DNA of 64,000 nt from CBDBLK01 sp965215445 (GTDB taxonomy: Bacteria; Bdellovibrionota; Bacteriovoracia; Bacteriovoracales; Bacteriovoracaceae): positions 1,302,001 to 1,366,000 of the forward strand of contig CBDCDT010000002.1 of assembly GCA_965215445.1 (NCBI GenBank), given 5' to 3'. The position numbers and the translations under genes are program-made. The notes under the pieces are model-generated. The model saw nothing but the letters and a program-made list of their open reading frames with translations. It was not told the DNA's origin and made no database searches. Shown in pieces: positions 32,896 to 41,962 of this stretch; the stretch's first letter is position 1, and every line of letters begins with the position of its first letter.

Positions 32896-34760
32896 GCTTT
32901 TACCTCCATCAATTTGCTGCGCCTACGGTTGTAGTAAACGCCCAATCCAACAATTAAGAGGGGCACTAAAAGTGTATTGAGGTATTGGAAAAATTTCCCA
33001 ATACCTTCAATTTTTTCACGCCCCTCTCTTTTGACCATACGCAATTCTCTTTTGAGAACGGCAATTTTTTTGGACAATTCTTTTTTCTTGCGAATTCCTT
33101 CGTTTTGCAAAAGCGCGATATTGCCTTCATTGGCCTGTCTGCCCAATTGTGCGAGTTCATTTTGAAAACGCTGGATTCCGGTCTGGATTTCCCTGACTTT
33201 GTCGGCAGTTCTTCTCTCGGCCTCTAGTTCTATGGCGTTTATGACATCAAAGGAGCGATTTACTTTTCCTTTGGAGCGAACCCGCATGAGATCGACATTG
33301 CCGGACAAGGCCTCGACTCCGTTGAGGAAAAGAGTGCTGTTGTTGTTGGCCATGGCGGGCCCTAGAAAAGTGTTTTTAAAGGAAAAGCGGTCGTTGATGA
33401 AATCTACGTCGGAGACTACGATGATGGCCGATTCCTTTTCAGAAGTTTTGACAACGGTTTTTTTCTCTTTGATGCCGTCGGGAAAAGCGGTTTGGTATTT
33501 CCCCAGTGCCTTGTAAGCGATGACAATCGGTTTTGACCCTTCTGTAAATTTGTCCCAGAGCGCTCCGGGGTTGTTGAGTTCGTAAGGGGCCGCAGTATAG
33601 CTGTTACCCTTTTCAGTCGTTGACATGATGGGAGTGTGAACCACCCCTTCAACCTGCTTGCTGGTTAAAACTCCAGGGAAAATAAAAGTGGCGTTATCTA
33701 TACCTGAGGCCATCGGTTCGTTATAGTTGCGGGTGCAAAGCTCATTACAATTGAGCAGGGGCAAAAGTCTTCCTCCCGCTTGCCCGGGAGAAAAAGTACC
33801 CACTCCACTGAGGTATTTGTCTCCAGCAAAAGCATTGGCCTGGAGTTCAAGGCCCCATTTGTCCATCAGTTTTTTAAAACCTGCATCGGGCGAACTGGAC
33901 ATACCTCCCATCATTCCTGCGCTGCGATCGGAAATGGCATTGGGGTCTACCAAAACCAATAGGCCGCCGCCTTTCATGAGATATTGGTCAATGGCAAAAA
34001 GAGTTTTTTCGGGGAAGCCTTTGGGGTGAACGATGATGAGGGAGTCGATGCCGGTAATAGAATCCGTATCTTTTGCGATTTTTTTGACGGTGTAGAGTTC
34101 GCTGAGCATCCTTGTCACCATCCACGACTGAGGTACTGGTTTGCCCTGCATACGCATGATTTGTTCCATGTAGGGATTTGAATTCTCAACATAAATTTCC
34201 ATTGAAGAAAGCAGGCCTATATTGACCTTTTTGGGATTGAGAACCGTATAAATGAGCTTGGTTAGTTCGTATTCTAGGCGGTCTTTTTGTGCGGGATCGA
34301 AAAATTCAATGATTTTTTCCGCTCCCGACTCATTTTCGGCAACCAATCCAAAAAAGTATCTTTCCGTTTCCGTAAGGTTAAATTTTTTAAGGCCGTAGAC
34401 ATTGGCGTCTTCTTCTTCGGGAGTGTCTGGCCGGGGGTCGATAACCTCCAAAGAGAGGTTGTTTCTCGAACTGGCAACGTATTGTTCCAACAATTCTTGA
34501 ACGTAGAGAAAGTGATTGTTAAAGGTTCTCAGACCCTCGGTTCCCTTGTTGGCGGCGGTTTTGGAATAATACAGCTTGAGTTTGATGGGGGCATCGAGTT
34601 TGGACAAAATAGATTGGGTTCCCTCTGACAATGTGTAGAGATTTTCTTCCGTAAAGTCGATGCGGACTTTTTTGAGAAGAGTGGAACCGATATAAATGAG
34701 AAAGGTCATGGAAAGAAGACCCAGAACGATTTTGAGATGGTTTTCCCGGCGTTTGCTCAT
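32892..34760 (-). CDS. GldG-like auxiliary protein of an ABC transporter
   Basis: The product has an N-terminal membrane segment, a large periplasmic region starting IDFTEENLYTLSEGTQSILSKL and IKLKLYYSK (typical of the GldG/ABC_transp_aux family), and a C-terminal coiled coil and membrane segment (YLNTLLVPLLIVGLGVYY) ending with RRRSKL. ATG at 34760 is chosen for its SD GGAGG; upstream codons to 34841 are in the permease gene. At 622 residues it fits the family. In Bacteroidetes the GldAFG complex supports gliding; in other phyla its cargo is unknown. Confidence 0.88.
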   Translation of the reverse strand: MSKRRENHLKIVLGLLSMTFLIYIGSTLLKKVRIDFTEENLYTLSEGTQSILSKLDAPIKLKLYYSKTAANKGTEGLRTFNNHFLYVQELLEQYVASSRNNLSLEVIDPRPDTPEEEDANVYGLKKFNLTETERYFFGLVAENESGAEKIIEFFDPAQKDRLEYELTKLIYTVLNPKKVNIGLLSSMEIYVENSNPYMEQIMRMQGKPVPQSWMVTRMLSELYTVKKIAKDTDSITGIDSLIIVHPKGFPEKTLFAIDQYLMKGGGLLVLVDPNAISDRSAGMMGGMSSSPDAGFKKLMDKWGLELQANAFAGDKYLSGVGTFSPGQAGGRLLPLLNCNELCTRNYNEPMASGIDNATFIFPGVLTSKQVEGVVHTPIMSTTEKGNSYTAAPYELNNPGALWDKFTEGSKPIVIAYKALGKYQTAFPDGIKEKKTVVKTSEKESAIIVVSDVDFINDRFSFKNTFLGPAMANNNSTLFLNGVEALSGNVDLMRVRSKGKVNRSFDVINAIELEAERRTADKVREIQTGIQRFQNELAQLGRQANEGNIALLQNEGIRKKKELSKKIAVLKRELRMVKREGREKIEGIGKFFQYLNTLLVPLLIVGLGVYYNRRRSKLMEVKA

Positions 34761-34773
34761 CCCTGTTTCCTCC

Positions 34774-35514
34774 TTAATTGGCCCTGTTTTCGTTAAGCAA
34801 GATGATATTTCCGTAGAGCCAGCAAACCATGGCAATGGCAAAAAACCAAAGGTTGCTCAAATTGAATACTCCGCGCTCTATGGAATCAAAATGATTGAGA
34901 ACACTCAATGATTCAAAGAGATCGACGCAATATTGCGGCGTAAATGTCGAGATAAATTCCAACACCGGCGGCGAACCGGCCATCAAAAGCATGAAGCTGG
35001 CCACTACTGTCAGAATAAAACTGATGACCTGATTTTTAGTTAGGGCAGAAAAGAATCCTCCCACCGCCAACAGCACTCCCGCCGTCAGGAAAGAGGCCAG
35101 ATAACCGAGAAAAACAACTCCGAGGTCGGGATTGCCCAAGTAAATGACGGTAAAAACCATGGGCAATGTTCCGGCCAAGGCAATGCCGATAAAGGCCCAA
35201 GAGGCCAAAAACTTGGCCAGTACCGCCTGACCGACTGTAATTGGCATGGTGAAGAGAAGTTCTATCGTTCCCGATTTCCTCTCCTCAGACCACAGTTTCA
35301 TGCTCACGGCGGGGATGAGGAAGAGTAACATCCAGGGGATATACCTGAAAAACGAATTCATTGAGGCCTCGCGCATATGAAAGAAACTTCCCCGCCCCGG
35401 TTCAAAAGTTAAGTAACCTATTCCAAACAAAAAGATGACCAGAAAAACGTACCCCAAAGGGGTTTTAAAATAATTGGAAAGTTCTTTGAGAAAAAGGTGT
35501 TTGACAGTGTTCAT
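34774..35514 (-). CDS. ABC-2 permease, GldF-like
   Basis: The 246-residue protein has six membrane helices and the ABC-2 permease pattern: N-terminal KHLFLKELSNYFKTPLGYVF and the loop MKLWSEERKSGTIELLFTMPIT. It overlaps the ATPase gene by 4 nt and precedes the GldG-like gene by 13 nt. With them it would form an inner-membrane ABC system. Direction of transport cannot be told. Confidence 0.88.
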   Translation of the reverse strand: MNTVKHLFLKELSNYFKTPLGYVFLVIFLFGIGYLTFEPGRGSFFHMREASMNSFFRYIPWMLLFLIPAVSMKLWSEERKSGTIELLFTMPITVGQAVLAKFLASWAFIGIALAGTLPMVFTVIYLGNPDLGVVFLGYLASFLTAGVLLAVGGFFSALTKNQVISFILTVVASFMLLMAGSPPVLEFISTFTPQYCVDLFESLSVLNHFDSIERGVFNLSNLWFFAIAMVCWLYGNIILLNENRAN

Positions 35515-36251
35515 GATAACATTACTCCCGAAATATTGTGTCCGGTGGTTATGGCCCTGAAAACGTCCTGGATTTTGCCGCGATCGGATTTTGCCCGCAA
35601 TTCTTCGGGTGTACCCTCAAAAAGTTTTTCTCCGGCACCGATGATAATGCATTTGTCACAGACTTCCTCGACCTCTTCTAAAATGTGAGTGGAAATCAAA
35701 ACGCACTTTTCTCTGGCCAGTTCCCTGATGAGGGTTCTGACGTCGTGTTTTTGATTGGGGTCGAGGCCATCGGTCGGTTCGTCGAGAATTAAAACTTTTG
35801 GGTCGTGAATCAAGGCCTGGGCCAAAGACACGCGCCGCTTATAACCCTTGGACAGGGTTTCTATTTTTTGCGACTTCACTTCTTCGAGGGCGCACATTTG
35901 TATGGCCCAACGAATTCTCTCCTCTACTTTGGCCTCATCCACAGCGCGCATTTTGGCCACAAACAGGAGAAACTCCCGAACGTACATTTCATCGTAAAGG
36001 GGAGCGTTTTCCGGCACATAACCAAGCTCCGCCTGGGCCGCCAGCGGGTTTTTTTGAACCGAGTGGCCACAAATGCTGACTTCGCCCTCTGTGGCATTCA
36101 AAAAGCCAGTGATGATTTTCATCGTCGTCGACTTTCCAGCGCCGTTGGGGCCTAAAAACCCCAAAACTTCTCCTTGTCCCGCAGCAAAACTCATCGCCTT
36201 AACTGCACAAAAGTCACCAAATTTTTTAGAAACCGAATTTACCTCCAGCAC
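35511..36251 (-). CDS. ABC transporter ATP-binding protein, GldA-like
   Basis: The 246-residue ATPase has Walker A GPNGAGKSTT, Q-loop region GYVPENAPLY, signature LSKGYKRRVSLAQAL, Walker B VLILDEPTDGLDP and the switch His in STHILEE. The LSKGYKRR signature variant is usual for this exporter-type group. The start is GTG with the SD AGGAGG. It is the first gene of the four-gene module that runs to the DUF4340 gene. Confidence 0.9.
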   Translation of the reverse strand: MLEVNSVSKKFGDFCAVKAMSFAAGQGEVLGFLGPNGAGKSTTMKIITGFLNATEGEVSICGHSVQKNPLAAQAELGYVPENAPLYDEMYVREFLLFVAKMRAVDEAKVEERIRWAIQMCALEEVKSQKIETLSKGYKRRVSLAQALIHDPKVLILDEPTDGLDPNQKHDVRTLIRELAREKCVLISTHILEEVEEVCDKCIIIGAGEKLFEGTPEELRAKSDRGKIQDVFRAITTGHNISGVMLS

Positions 36252-36363
36252 GAGCGCCTCCTAAAATTCTCTCTGGAAATGAAGTATTTGCCGTTTCATT
36301 ATTACCATCCTGGAGGATTTGTCAAGCTGGCCAGAACTCCAAAATGACATTAGGGTAGGGGCC

Positions 36364-36936
36364 ATGGGGCTGCTGTATCAATTTCCCGCCGAAGAAAATC
36401 CTCTGGACGACTGTGTAAAAATTACAGAAGGCAGGCTGATGCTCACCAATTATGGCCTGCCCTACCTCTTCTGGTTTTATTTCGCAGCGTTTCTTGTACT
36501 ACTCTTGCCCATGTACCTGGCGATAGCTGGCCCCGCTCAAAAATTGATGCAGACCCACCAATTTTTCGATCAATTGCTGGGGGGCGGTGTTTTCGCCTTG
36601 CTGCTTGCGCTGCCTCTGGTTGCGCTAAGTTTCTTTACCTATCAAAAAACTATTCGCAAAAAAAAAGCTGCATTGCTTATCACTCACAAGCTTTTTGGAA
36701 TACCTTATTGGAGGCAACGCCTCGCCCTGGCCAACCCTTCGGCCTTGACAATCAAGCACTGCCTGGACTCTCCCAACCTTGCCGCCCAAAAGCAAATTCC
36801 CGGCACTCAGGGTTTTCAAAATCGCGGTTATTACCAACTCTTGGCCGAAAGTGAAGATGGAAAACAATACCTCGTCGATCGCCACTCCCAGCTCGGAGAA
36901 ATAAAAAGGATTCAACGCTTGTTGCTCAAATATTAA
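36364..36936 (+). CDS. Membrane protein with two helices, unknown function
   Basis: The protein of about 190 residues has two membrane segments (YFAAFLVLLLPMYLAIAG and VFALLLALPLVALSFF) and a soluble C-terminal half ending YLVDRHSQLGEIKRIQRLLLKY. The frame is open from a TTG at 36319, but that TTG sits only two bases after a GGAGG, so ATG at 36364 is preferred. No family is recognised; the layout resembles small PH-like membrane proteins, but I cannot support that further. Confidence 0.65.
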   Translation: MGLLYQFPAEENPLDDCVKITEGRLMLTNYGLPYLFWFYFAAFLVLLLPMYLAIAGPAQKLMQTHQFFDQLLGGGVFALLLALPLVALSFFTYQKTIRKKKAALLITHKLFGIPYWRQRLALANPSALTIKHCLDSPNLAAQKQIPGTQGFQNRGYYQLLAESEDGKQYLVDRHSQLGEIKRIQRLLLKY

Positions 36937-36943
36937 TAAAATT

Positions 36944-38455
36944 TTGAAATTGTTTTTGGAAAACTACATTAATCTCGTGGCCTCCATCGAAAAACACGTT
37001 GACAAGTTTGCGTGGTGGTCCTGCGTAATAAGTTCTAAAAATCGCTTTTACCGAAAATTTACCGATATTTTACAGGAAAAAAATCATCCCATACGTCCCA
37101 TCAGTTATATTGGTAATATCATTTCTTTTTTTCGCTATATAATCGTTCAATCGGTCAAAATTTTTCTCAATTATCTTTTTCGCAGGAAAAAAATAAAAAA
37201 AATGCTAAAAAGATTTCAGGGAAAAAAAATCATTTTAGTCAAAACGTTTGCTTTTTCTTCGAGTAACTTTTCCGATTTTAAAGACCCATTTTTTGAAATA
37301 CTCAACAATGATCTTAAAAAAAAGGGATACCGGGTTGTCATCCTTTACGAACCTCAGAATGCTTTTAAAAAAAGCATTACTCAGTTTAATTTACAAGACA
37401 ATATTCTAAGCTATTTCGATTTTGTCAAAGTAAGAGACATTTTGTTTTGTACCTTGATTTTATTAAGAAGTTATTTTTCCGCCTTGAGAAAGTCGTTTTC
37501 CTTGTCGTTTGAAGGAAGGGACATCGGTTCTTCTTTCAAATCGCTTTATCTTTGGGAACACTTTTCTCCTTCCACTATTCACGCCATGACTTATTACTAT
37601 TTATATAAACGTTTAATCGAAAATTTTTACATTGATCGTTATTATTACACTTATGAAAATAATAGTTGGGAGCGAATGTCTCTTATGGCATTTCGCCAAC
37701 ATTCTTTGGAAACTCGTCTGATTGCTCATGCTCACAATGTGGTACCTTTGGCATCGGCCAACCTTTTTTATGGGAAAGGAGAAGAGCAGACTTCTCCTCG
37801 TCCTGATGTCATTTTAACAACTGGAGAAACTCCCAAAAAAATACTCCAGAAGTATGGGCATTACGACCGAACTCCCATTAAAATTGCCTGTGCTGTTCGA
37901 TATGGTTATCTCAATTGTCTAAAGGCATTTCCAGACAATCGGAAGAACAAAAGAATTTTAGTAGCATTTGAGGGTGTCGTTAATATTGTTGAAATTATTA
38001 AAACTCTTTTTTTACAAGCAAATACTTTGAGAGATTGGAAAATTATTTTGAGGTTTCACCCAGTACTTCCTTACCAACAAATTAAATCTAAAATTCCCTA
38101 TCGAATTGAAGATTATCCAAATTTGCAATTTTCAAAGGCAAAAAATTTAAAAGAAGATATAGAGAATGCTTCTGTTGTTCTCTACTGGGGATCAACTGTC
38201 GCTTTAGAGGCCATTCAATTGGGCCGTCCTCTCATAAATATTAAATTAGGTGGATTCAATTTCGACCCTTTGTTCGAACTCTCCCGCTTTAAATGGGTTT
38301 GGCATCCCGAAAGGCCTCTTAAGGACATTCTCCGAGAAGTTGAACTTTTAGATTCGGTGGCCTATAACAAGCGTCTTGAAGACGCGAAGAATTATATATC
38401 TCAATACTTCTATCCCGTTACTGAACAGGGTCTTGAAATTTTTGAAAAGTCATAA
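36944..38455 (+). CDS. Surface-carbohydrate glycosyltransferase-like protein
   Basis: The 503-residue protein has a GT-B-like C-terminal half with a typical donor-site pattern: ILRFHPVLPY, ASVVLYWGSTVALEAIQLGRPLI and a preceding YPNLQFSKAKNLKEDI. The N-terminal half is basic and Phe/Tyr-rich with a hydrophobic stretch near residues 45-75. It resembles glycosyl- or glycerophosphotransferases of O-antigen loci. The TTG at 36944 is the upstream limit of the frame; the first ATG candidates are well downstream. It opens the A/T-rich glycan island. Exact donor and acceptor are unknown. Confidence 0.6.
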   Translation: MKLFLENYINLVASIEKHVDKFAWWSCVISSKNRFYRKFTDILQEKNHPIRPISYIGNIISFFRYIIVQSVKIFLNYLFRRKKIKKMLKRFQGKKIILVKTFAFSSSNFSDFKDPFFEILNNDLKKKGYRVVILYEPQNAFKKSITQFNLQDNILSYFDFVKVRDILFCTLILLRSYFSALRKSFSLSFEGRDIGSSFKSLYLWEHFSPSTIHAMTYYYLYKRLIENFYIDRYYYTYENNSWERMSLMAFRQHSLETRLIAHAHNVVPLASANLFYGKGEEQTSPRPDVILTTGETPKKILQKYGHYDRTPIKIACAVRYGYLNCLKAFPDNRKNKRILVAFEGVVNIVEIIKTLFLQANTLRDWKIILRFHPVLPYQQIKSKIPYRIEDYPNLQFSKAKNLKEDIENASVVLYWGSTVALEAIQLGRPLINIKLGGFNFDPLFELSRFKWVWHPERPLKDILREVELLDSVAYNKRLEDAKNYISQYFYPVTEQGLEIFEKS

Positions 38456-38487
38456 ATTTGCATCGAGTCATTTGCTGACTGAAAGTA

Positions 38488-38516
38488 TTGACAACACATT
38501 TTTTAGAACATAGATT
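38488..38516 (+). promoter_or_regulatory. Sigma70-like promoter inside the glycan island
   Basis: TTGACA (38488-38493) and TAGATT (38511-38516) are spaced by 17 nt, giving a full -35 match and 4 of 6 at -10. It lies in the 91-base gap before the 61-residue protein gene and could drive the genes to about 41848. Confidence 0.5.
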
Positions 38517-38546
38517 CAAGACTGGTTCGGTTTTTGGAGCGCTTAA

Positions 38547-38732
38547 ATGTTCTTTTTCGCTGTTTGTCTGTTCGCAATATTAAATACGAGCATTTACGCC
38601 TATATTGACCCAGGTACTGGCAGCATTATCCTACAAGCAACTGTCGCTGCACTGCTGAGTGGACTTTACGCCATCAAAAATTATTGGCACATAATAAAAA
38701 ACTACTTTTCTAAATTCAAAAGAAAAAAGTAG
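38547..38732 (+). CDS. Small membrane protein with YIDPGTGS motif
   Basis: The 61-residue protein carries a hydrophobic N-terminus followed by AYIDPGTGSIILQATVAALL and a second membrane stretch with a basic end (KFKRKK). Small proteins with this YIDPGTGS motif are commonly found beside exopolysaccharide and O-antigen genes, but their function is not known. It lies 15 nt before the methyltransferase gene and after a good promoter, so it is probably the first gene of that transcript. Confidence 0.75.
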   Translation: MFFFAVCLFAILNTSIYAYIDPGTGSIILQATVAALLSGLYAIKNYWHIIKNYFSKFKRKK

Positions 38733-38747
38733 GTTTTCCCAATCGAG

Positions 38748-40130
38748 ATGGAAACGCTTAACTCTCACCCATCCTCTTACCGAGACCCTGCGGGTATTAT
38801 TTTTATCTCAGATGGAGAACTTTTCAGACGAATTAATTCGATTTACTTTCCTCAGTATAGGGCCTTGATGAGTAATGGTCTTTATGGGGAACTCTCAGAA
38901 TTAGGTCAACTTGTAGAACACTCATTAGTAAGAGAGAGCGGCGATCATTTAGTTATCAAACCTGAAAAAATTCCATTTATATCTTATCCTTATGAATGGA
39001 GTTTTGACCAACTCAAGGATGCAGCACTTTTAACTCTTGATATGCAATTATCGGCATTAGAAAAAAATATGACTCTCAAAGACGCAACCGCTTACAATGT
39101 TCAGTTCTTAAATAACAAACCTATCTTTATTGATACACTGTCCTTCGAGTTTTATAAAGAAGGTGCGCCTTGGGTTGCCTACGGGCAATTTTGCAGACAT
39201 TTTTTGGCACCTTTGGCCCTTATGTCCTCTGTTTCTCCAGACCTCAATAGCTTATTAAAAATTCACATTGATGGCATTCCTTTGGATATGGCCTCAAAGA
39301 TTCTTCCTTTAAAATCTTATCTAAATTTGGGATTACTTATCCATATCCATCTACAGTCAAAATTGGGGAAAGGCAATAAGGTAGAAGAAAAGGCACACAA
39401 ATCTTCAAACAAGTACATTGCAAAAAACGCATTAATTGCACTATTGGATTCTTTGAAAAGCTGTATTACAAAATTGAAACTTGTTGAAGAAAAAGCTCTT
39501 TGGGAAGACTACTACAACAAGACAAATTACACAGATGAAAGTCTTAATCTCAAAAGACAACTCGTTCAGGAAATGACAGAAAAAATTGGTATTGCAAACC
39601 CTGTTATCCTCGATTTGGGTGCTAACGATGGTTTCTTTAGTAGAGCAGTTTCACCTAATGCCAAAATTGTTATTTCCACAGATTTTGAAGCAAAAGTAGT
39701 CAATAGTAATTACTTGATTTGTAAAAAGGCAAAGATTAAAAATATTTTTCCGATGGTACTCGATATTGTCAATCCTGCTGGTTCTATTGGTTGGGAAAAT
39801 AAAGAGAGAGACTCAATTTTTAGCAGAATCAATGCCGATCTCACTCTGGCATTGGCCCTCATTCATCACTTGGCCATCGGAAATAATGTACCTTTTTTGA
39901 AACTGGCCTCGTTTTTTGCGGGGAGAGGTTCTTGGTTGATTATTGAGTTTGTTCCCAAGGAAGACTCTCAAGTGCAACGAATGCTTGCAGTGAGAAACGA
40001 TATATTTGATCATTATAGTATTGATAACTTTAAAAAAGACTTTCAGAACTTCTTTGAGGTTATATTGGAGAGAAAAATCCAGAACTCCAAGAGAACACTA
40101 TTTCTTCTAAAAAGGATAAACAATTTATGA
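38748..40130 (+). CDS. NoeA-like methyltransferase with kinase-like N-terminal half
   Basis: The C-terminal half (from about residue 270) is a class I methyltransferase with the SAM loop VILDLGANDGFFSRA and acidic STDFEAKVV. The N-terminal half starts YRDPAGIIFISDGELFRRIN and contains LKDATAYNVQF followed by IFIDTLSFE, an arrangement of Asp, Asn and Asp that resembles the catalytic and metal loops of kinase-fold proteins. This two-part layout is seen in nodulation-protein NoeA-like methyltransferases. Kinase likeness is my inference; methyltransferase assignment is firm. It overlaps the next gene by 4 nt. Confidence 0.75.
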   Translation: METLNSHPSSYRDPAGIIFISDGELFRRINSIYFPQYRALMSNGLYGELSELGQLVEHSLVRESGDHLVIKPEKIPFISYPYEWSFDQLKDAALLTLDMQLSALEKNMTLKDATAYNVQFLNNKPIFIDTLSFEFYKEGAPWVAYGQFCRHFLAPLALMSSVSPDLNSLLKIHIDGIPLDMASKILPLKSYLNLGLLIHIHLQSKLGKGNKVEEKAHKSSNKYIAKNALIALLDSLKSCITKLKLVEEKALWEDYYNKTNYTDESLNLKRQLVQEMTEKIGIANPVILDLGANDGFFSRAVSPNAKIVISTDFEAKVVNSNYLICKKAKIKNIFPMVLDIVNPAGSIGWENKERDSIFSRINADLTLALALIHHLAIGNNVPFLKLASFFAGRGSWLIIEFVPKEDSQVQRMLAVRNDIFDHYSIDNFKKDFQNFFEVILERKIQNSKRTLFLLKRINNL

Positions 40131-41848
40131 AATCTGTTATTGCATCTCTTATTCTCCTTCTAATAACGTCTCTTTCAGCTTTTGCTCTTTTGGCCTATTT
40201 TATCCCTCGAAAGTTTACCTCTGTAACTCCTCCCCATAAAAAAATAGGCCTGTTAACATTTAAAGATTTTATCCTTATTGCAGTGGGATTATGTGGCATT
40301 GCTTTTCAGATACCCATTATATCAATGATTATGAATGACAACCAAACTCTCTTTTTGGGACAGTGGGATTTTACGGCCTTTTCTTTATTTGCTGCTTATA
40401 TATTTTTTTTCATTCCCATCGCTTTTGCGTTGCTGCTATTGCTTTTCTATAAAATCAATTCCCACTCGGCAAAATATTTGGCAATAACTACTTTTGCCTT
40501 TGTTATTTCAAACCAAATTATTTTCAACTTGAATATTGAATCTCCTTCTTTACTTAATAGTTCTACATTGTTTATTACGTTGATTTATTTTATTGTATTC
40601 TTTTTATTTTACTGGGGAATGCCTGCTATTTTGAATATCGCTAAATTTTCGAGCATTTTAACATTAATACTCATTCCTGCTGCTTATTATAACTTATACC
40701 ATATTCACCAAACAGAACATAGTGATGAGGTGCAAACTAAATCCTACAAACAATCCGAGACTGAAATTACGCCGGTCTTTTTTCTAACGTTTGAAAAATT
40801 GGCCATCAGCTACATGACAGATCAAGATGGTCTTATTCTAAAGAAAGATTTTCCAAACCTTGCCAAATTTTTAGAAAATGCTACCTACTATAAAAATGCC
40901 TTTGCTAACAGTGAAGCTACTGTCCACGCACTTGCCAGCTATTATACGGGAAGATTGAGTACTGACGTAAGAAATAAAAGTGAGTCAATAACAAGTTTTC
41001 TGGGTAATAATCGTGAAATTGTTATTGTTTCAGATGTACTGAAGAACTTTTGTAATCCTTATAAACACCGCTGTTTGTCTGCTGTTGGAATTGATTATCT
41101 CACAAAATTTAACTTGGTTCATGGTTTTTTGAGGGCCTATATTAGAACTTCCTGGCCTAATAGTTTTAGCAAATATTGGGAAGTTCATTTTAATCCGTGG
41201 GATCATCTTTGGGTGCTGGAGAATAAAAATGGAGAAGGCGCTATTGTCGTGGGAAAACGACAATTGTCAATACTTAAAGAGAGTGTTGAGCAATACGGAG
41301 AGCAAGGATTTTATTTAATGCATAATTTTATCAGCGATTCTCCGAAGATCACAAAACATGCATCTCAAAATCGAACGGAGGAAGAAACTCGCAAGGCCTT
41401 CAGCGAGGGAAGAGAAAATTTAAAGGAATTCGATGAAGAATTGGGTAATTTTATAAACTTTCTAAAGGTAAAAAAAATGTATGAAAAATCTCTCATATTC
41501 GTTGGTTCTGATACGGCCTATGAAGGCCTTATATTTAGAAATGCACATAAATTTGATTCAACCGTACCTTACTATGATGAACTTATGAAAATTTTTATGG
41601 CCATAAAATCTCCCCACCAAAAGGAACCAAAGACTGTAGATACTCCATTTCAAAATATTGATGTTCTGCCTACCATGCTTGATTTACTCGACATTAAATA
41701 TCCTTCTGATGTTTTTGAAGGAATGGCAATTACAAAAAATTTAGAGGGCATGGATAAAAGACCTATAAATTTCATTTTTAGTGAAAAAAAGGACATGATT
41801 TACCAATATATATTGGGCGCAAAAGAACTCATTTATATTAAAAAATAA
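40127..41848 (+). CDS. Sulfatase-fold membrane protein with altered metal site
   Basis: Five to six N-terminal membrane helices (to about residue 195) precede a periplasmic domain laid out like LPS phosphoethanolamine transferases and lipoteichoic-acid synthases: PNLAKFLENATYYKNAFAN, ALASYYTGRLS, a late LIFVGSDTAYEGL and a final NIDVLPTMLDLL. Key residues differ: the first strand reads FFLTFEKL where a metal Asp is expected, Thr/Ser nucleophile placement is not clear (SEATVHALASYYTG), and SDTAYE replaces SDHGE. It may be inactive or have changed chemistry. It is coupled to the methyltransferase gene. Confidence 0.7.
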   Translation: MKSVIASLILLLITSLSAFALLAYFIPRKFTSVTPPHKKIGLLTFKDFILIAVGLCGIAFQIPIISMIMNDNQTLFLGQWDFTAFSLFAAYIFFFIPIAFALLLLLFYKINSHSAKYLAITTFAFVISNQIIFNLNIESPSLLNSSTLFITLIYFIVFFLFYWGMPAILNIAKFSSILTLILIPAAYYNLYHIHQTEHSDEVQTKSYKQSETEITPVFFLTFEKLAISYMTDQDGLILKKDFPNLAKFLENATYYKNAFANSEATVHALASYYTGRLSTDVRNKSESITSFLGNNREIVIVSDVLKNFCNPYKHRCLSAVGIDYLTKFNLVHGFLRAYIRTSWPNSFSKYWEVHFNPWDHLWVLENKNGEGAIVVGKRQLSILKESVEQYGEQGFYLMHNFISDSPKITKHASQNRTEEETRKAFSEGRENLKEFDEELGNFINFLKVKKMYEKSLIFVGSDTAYEGLIFRNAHKFDSTVPYYDELMKIFMAIKSPHQKEPKTVDTPFQNIDVLPTMLDLLDIKYPSDVFEGMAITKNLEGMDKRPINFIFSEKKDMIYQYILGAKELIYIKK

Positions 41849-41962
41849 ATAACTTGAGGGACGTATTATTGCGGCGAGTCGTTTCTTGCACTTCTTTATT
41901 TATTACTGTAGTTATTAAAGTAAGTTTTTGTTTGGTTTTTTGTAAATTTAGGATGTGTTACC

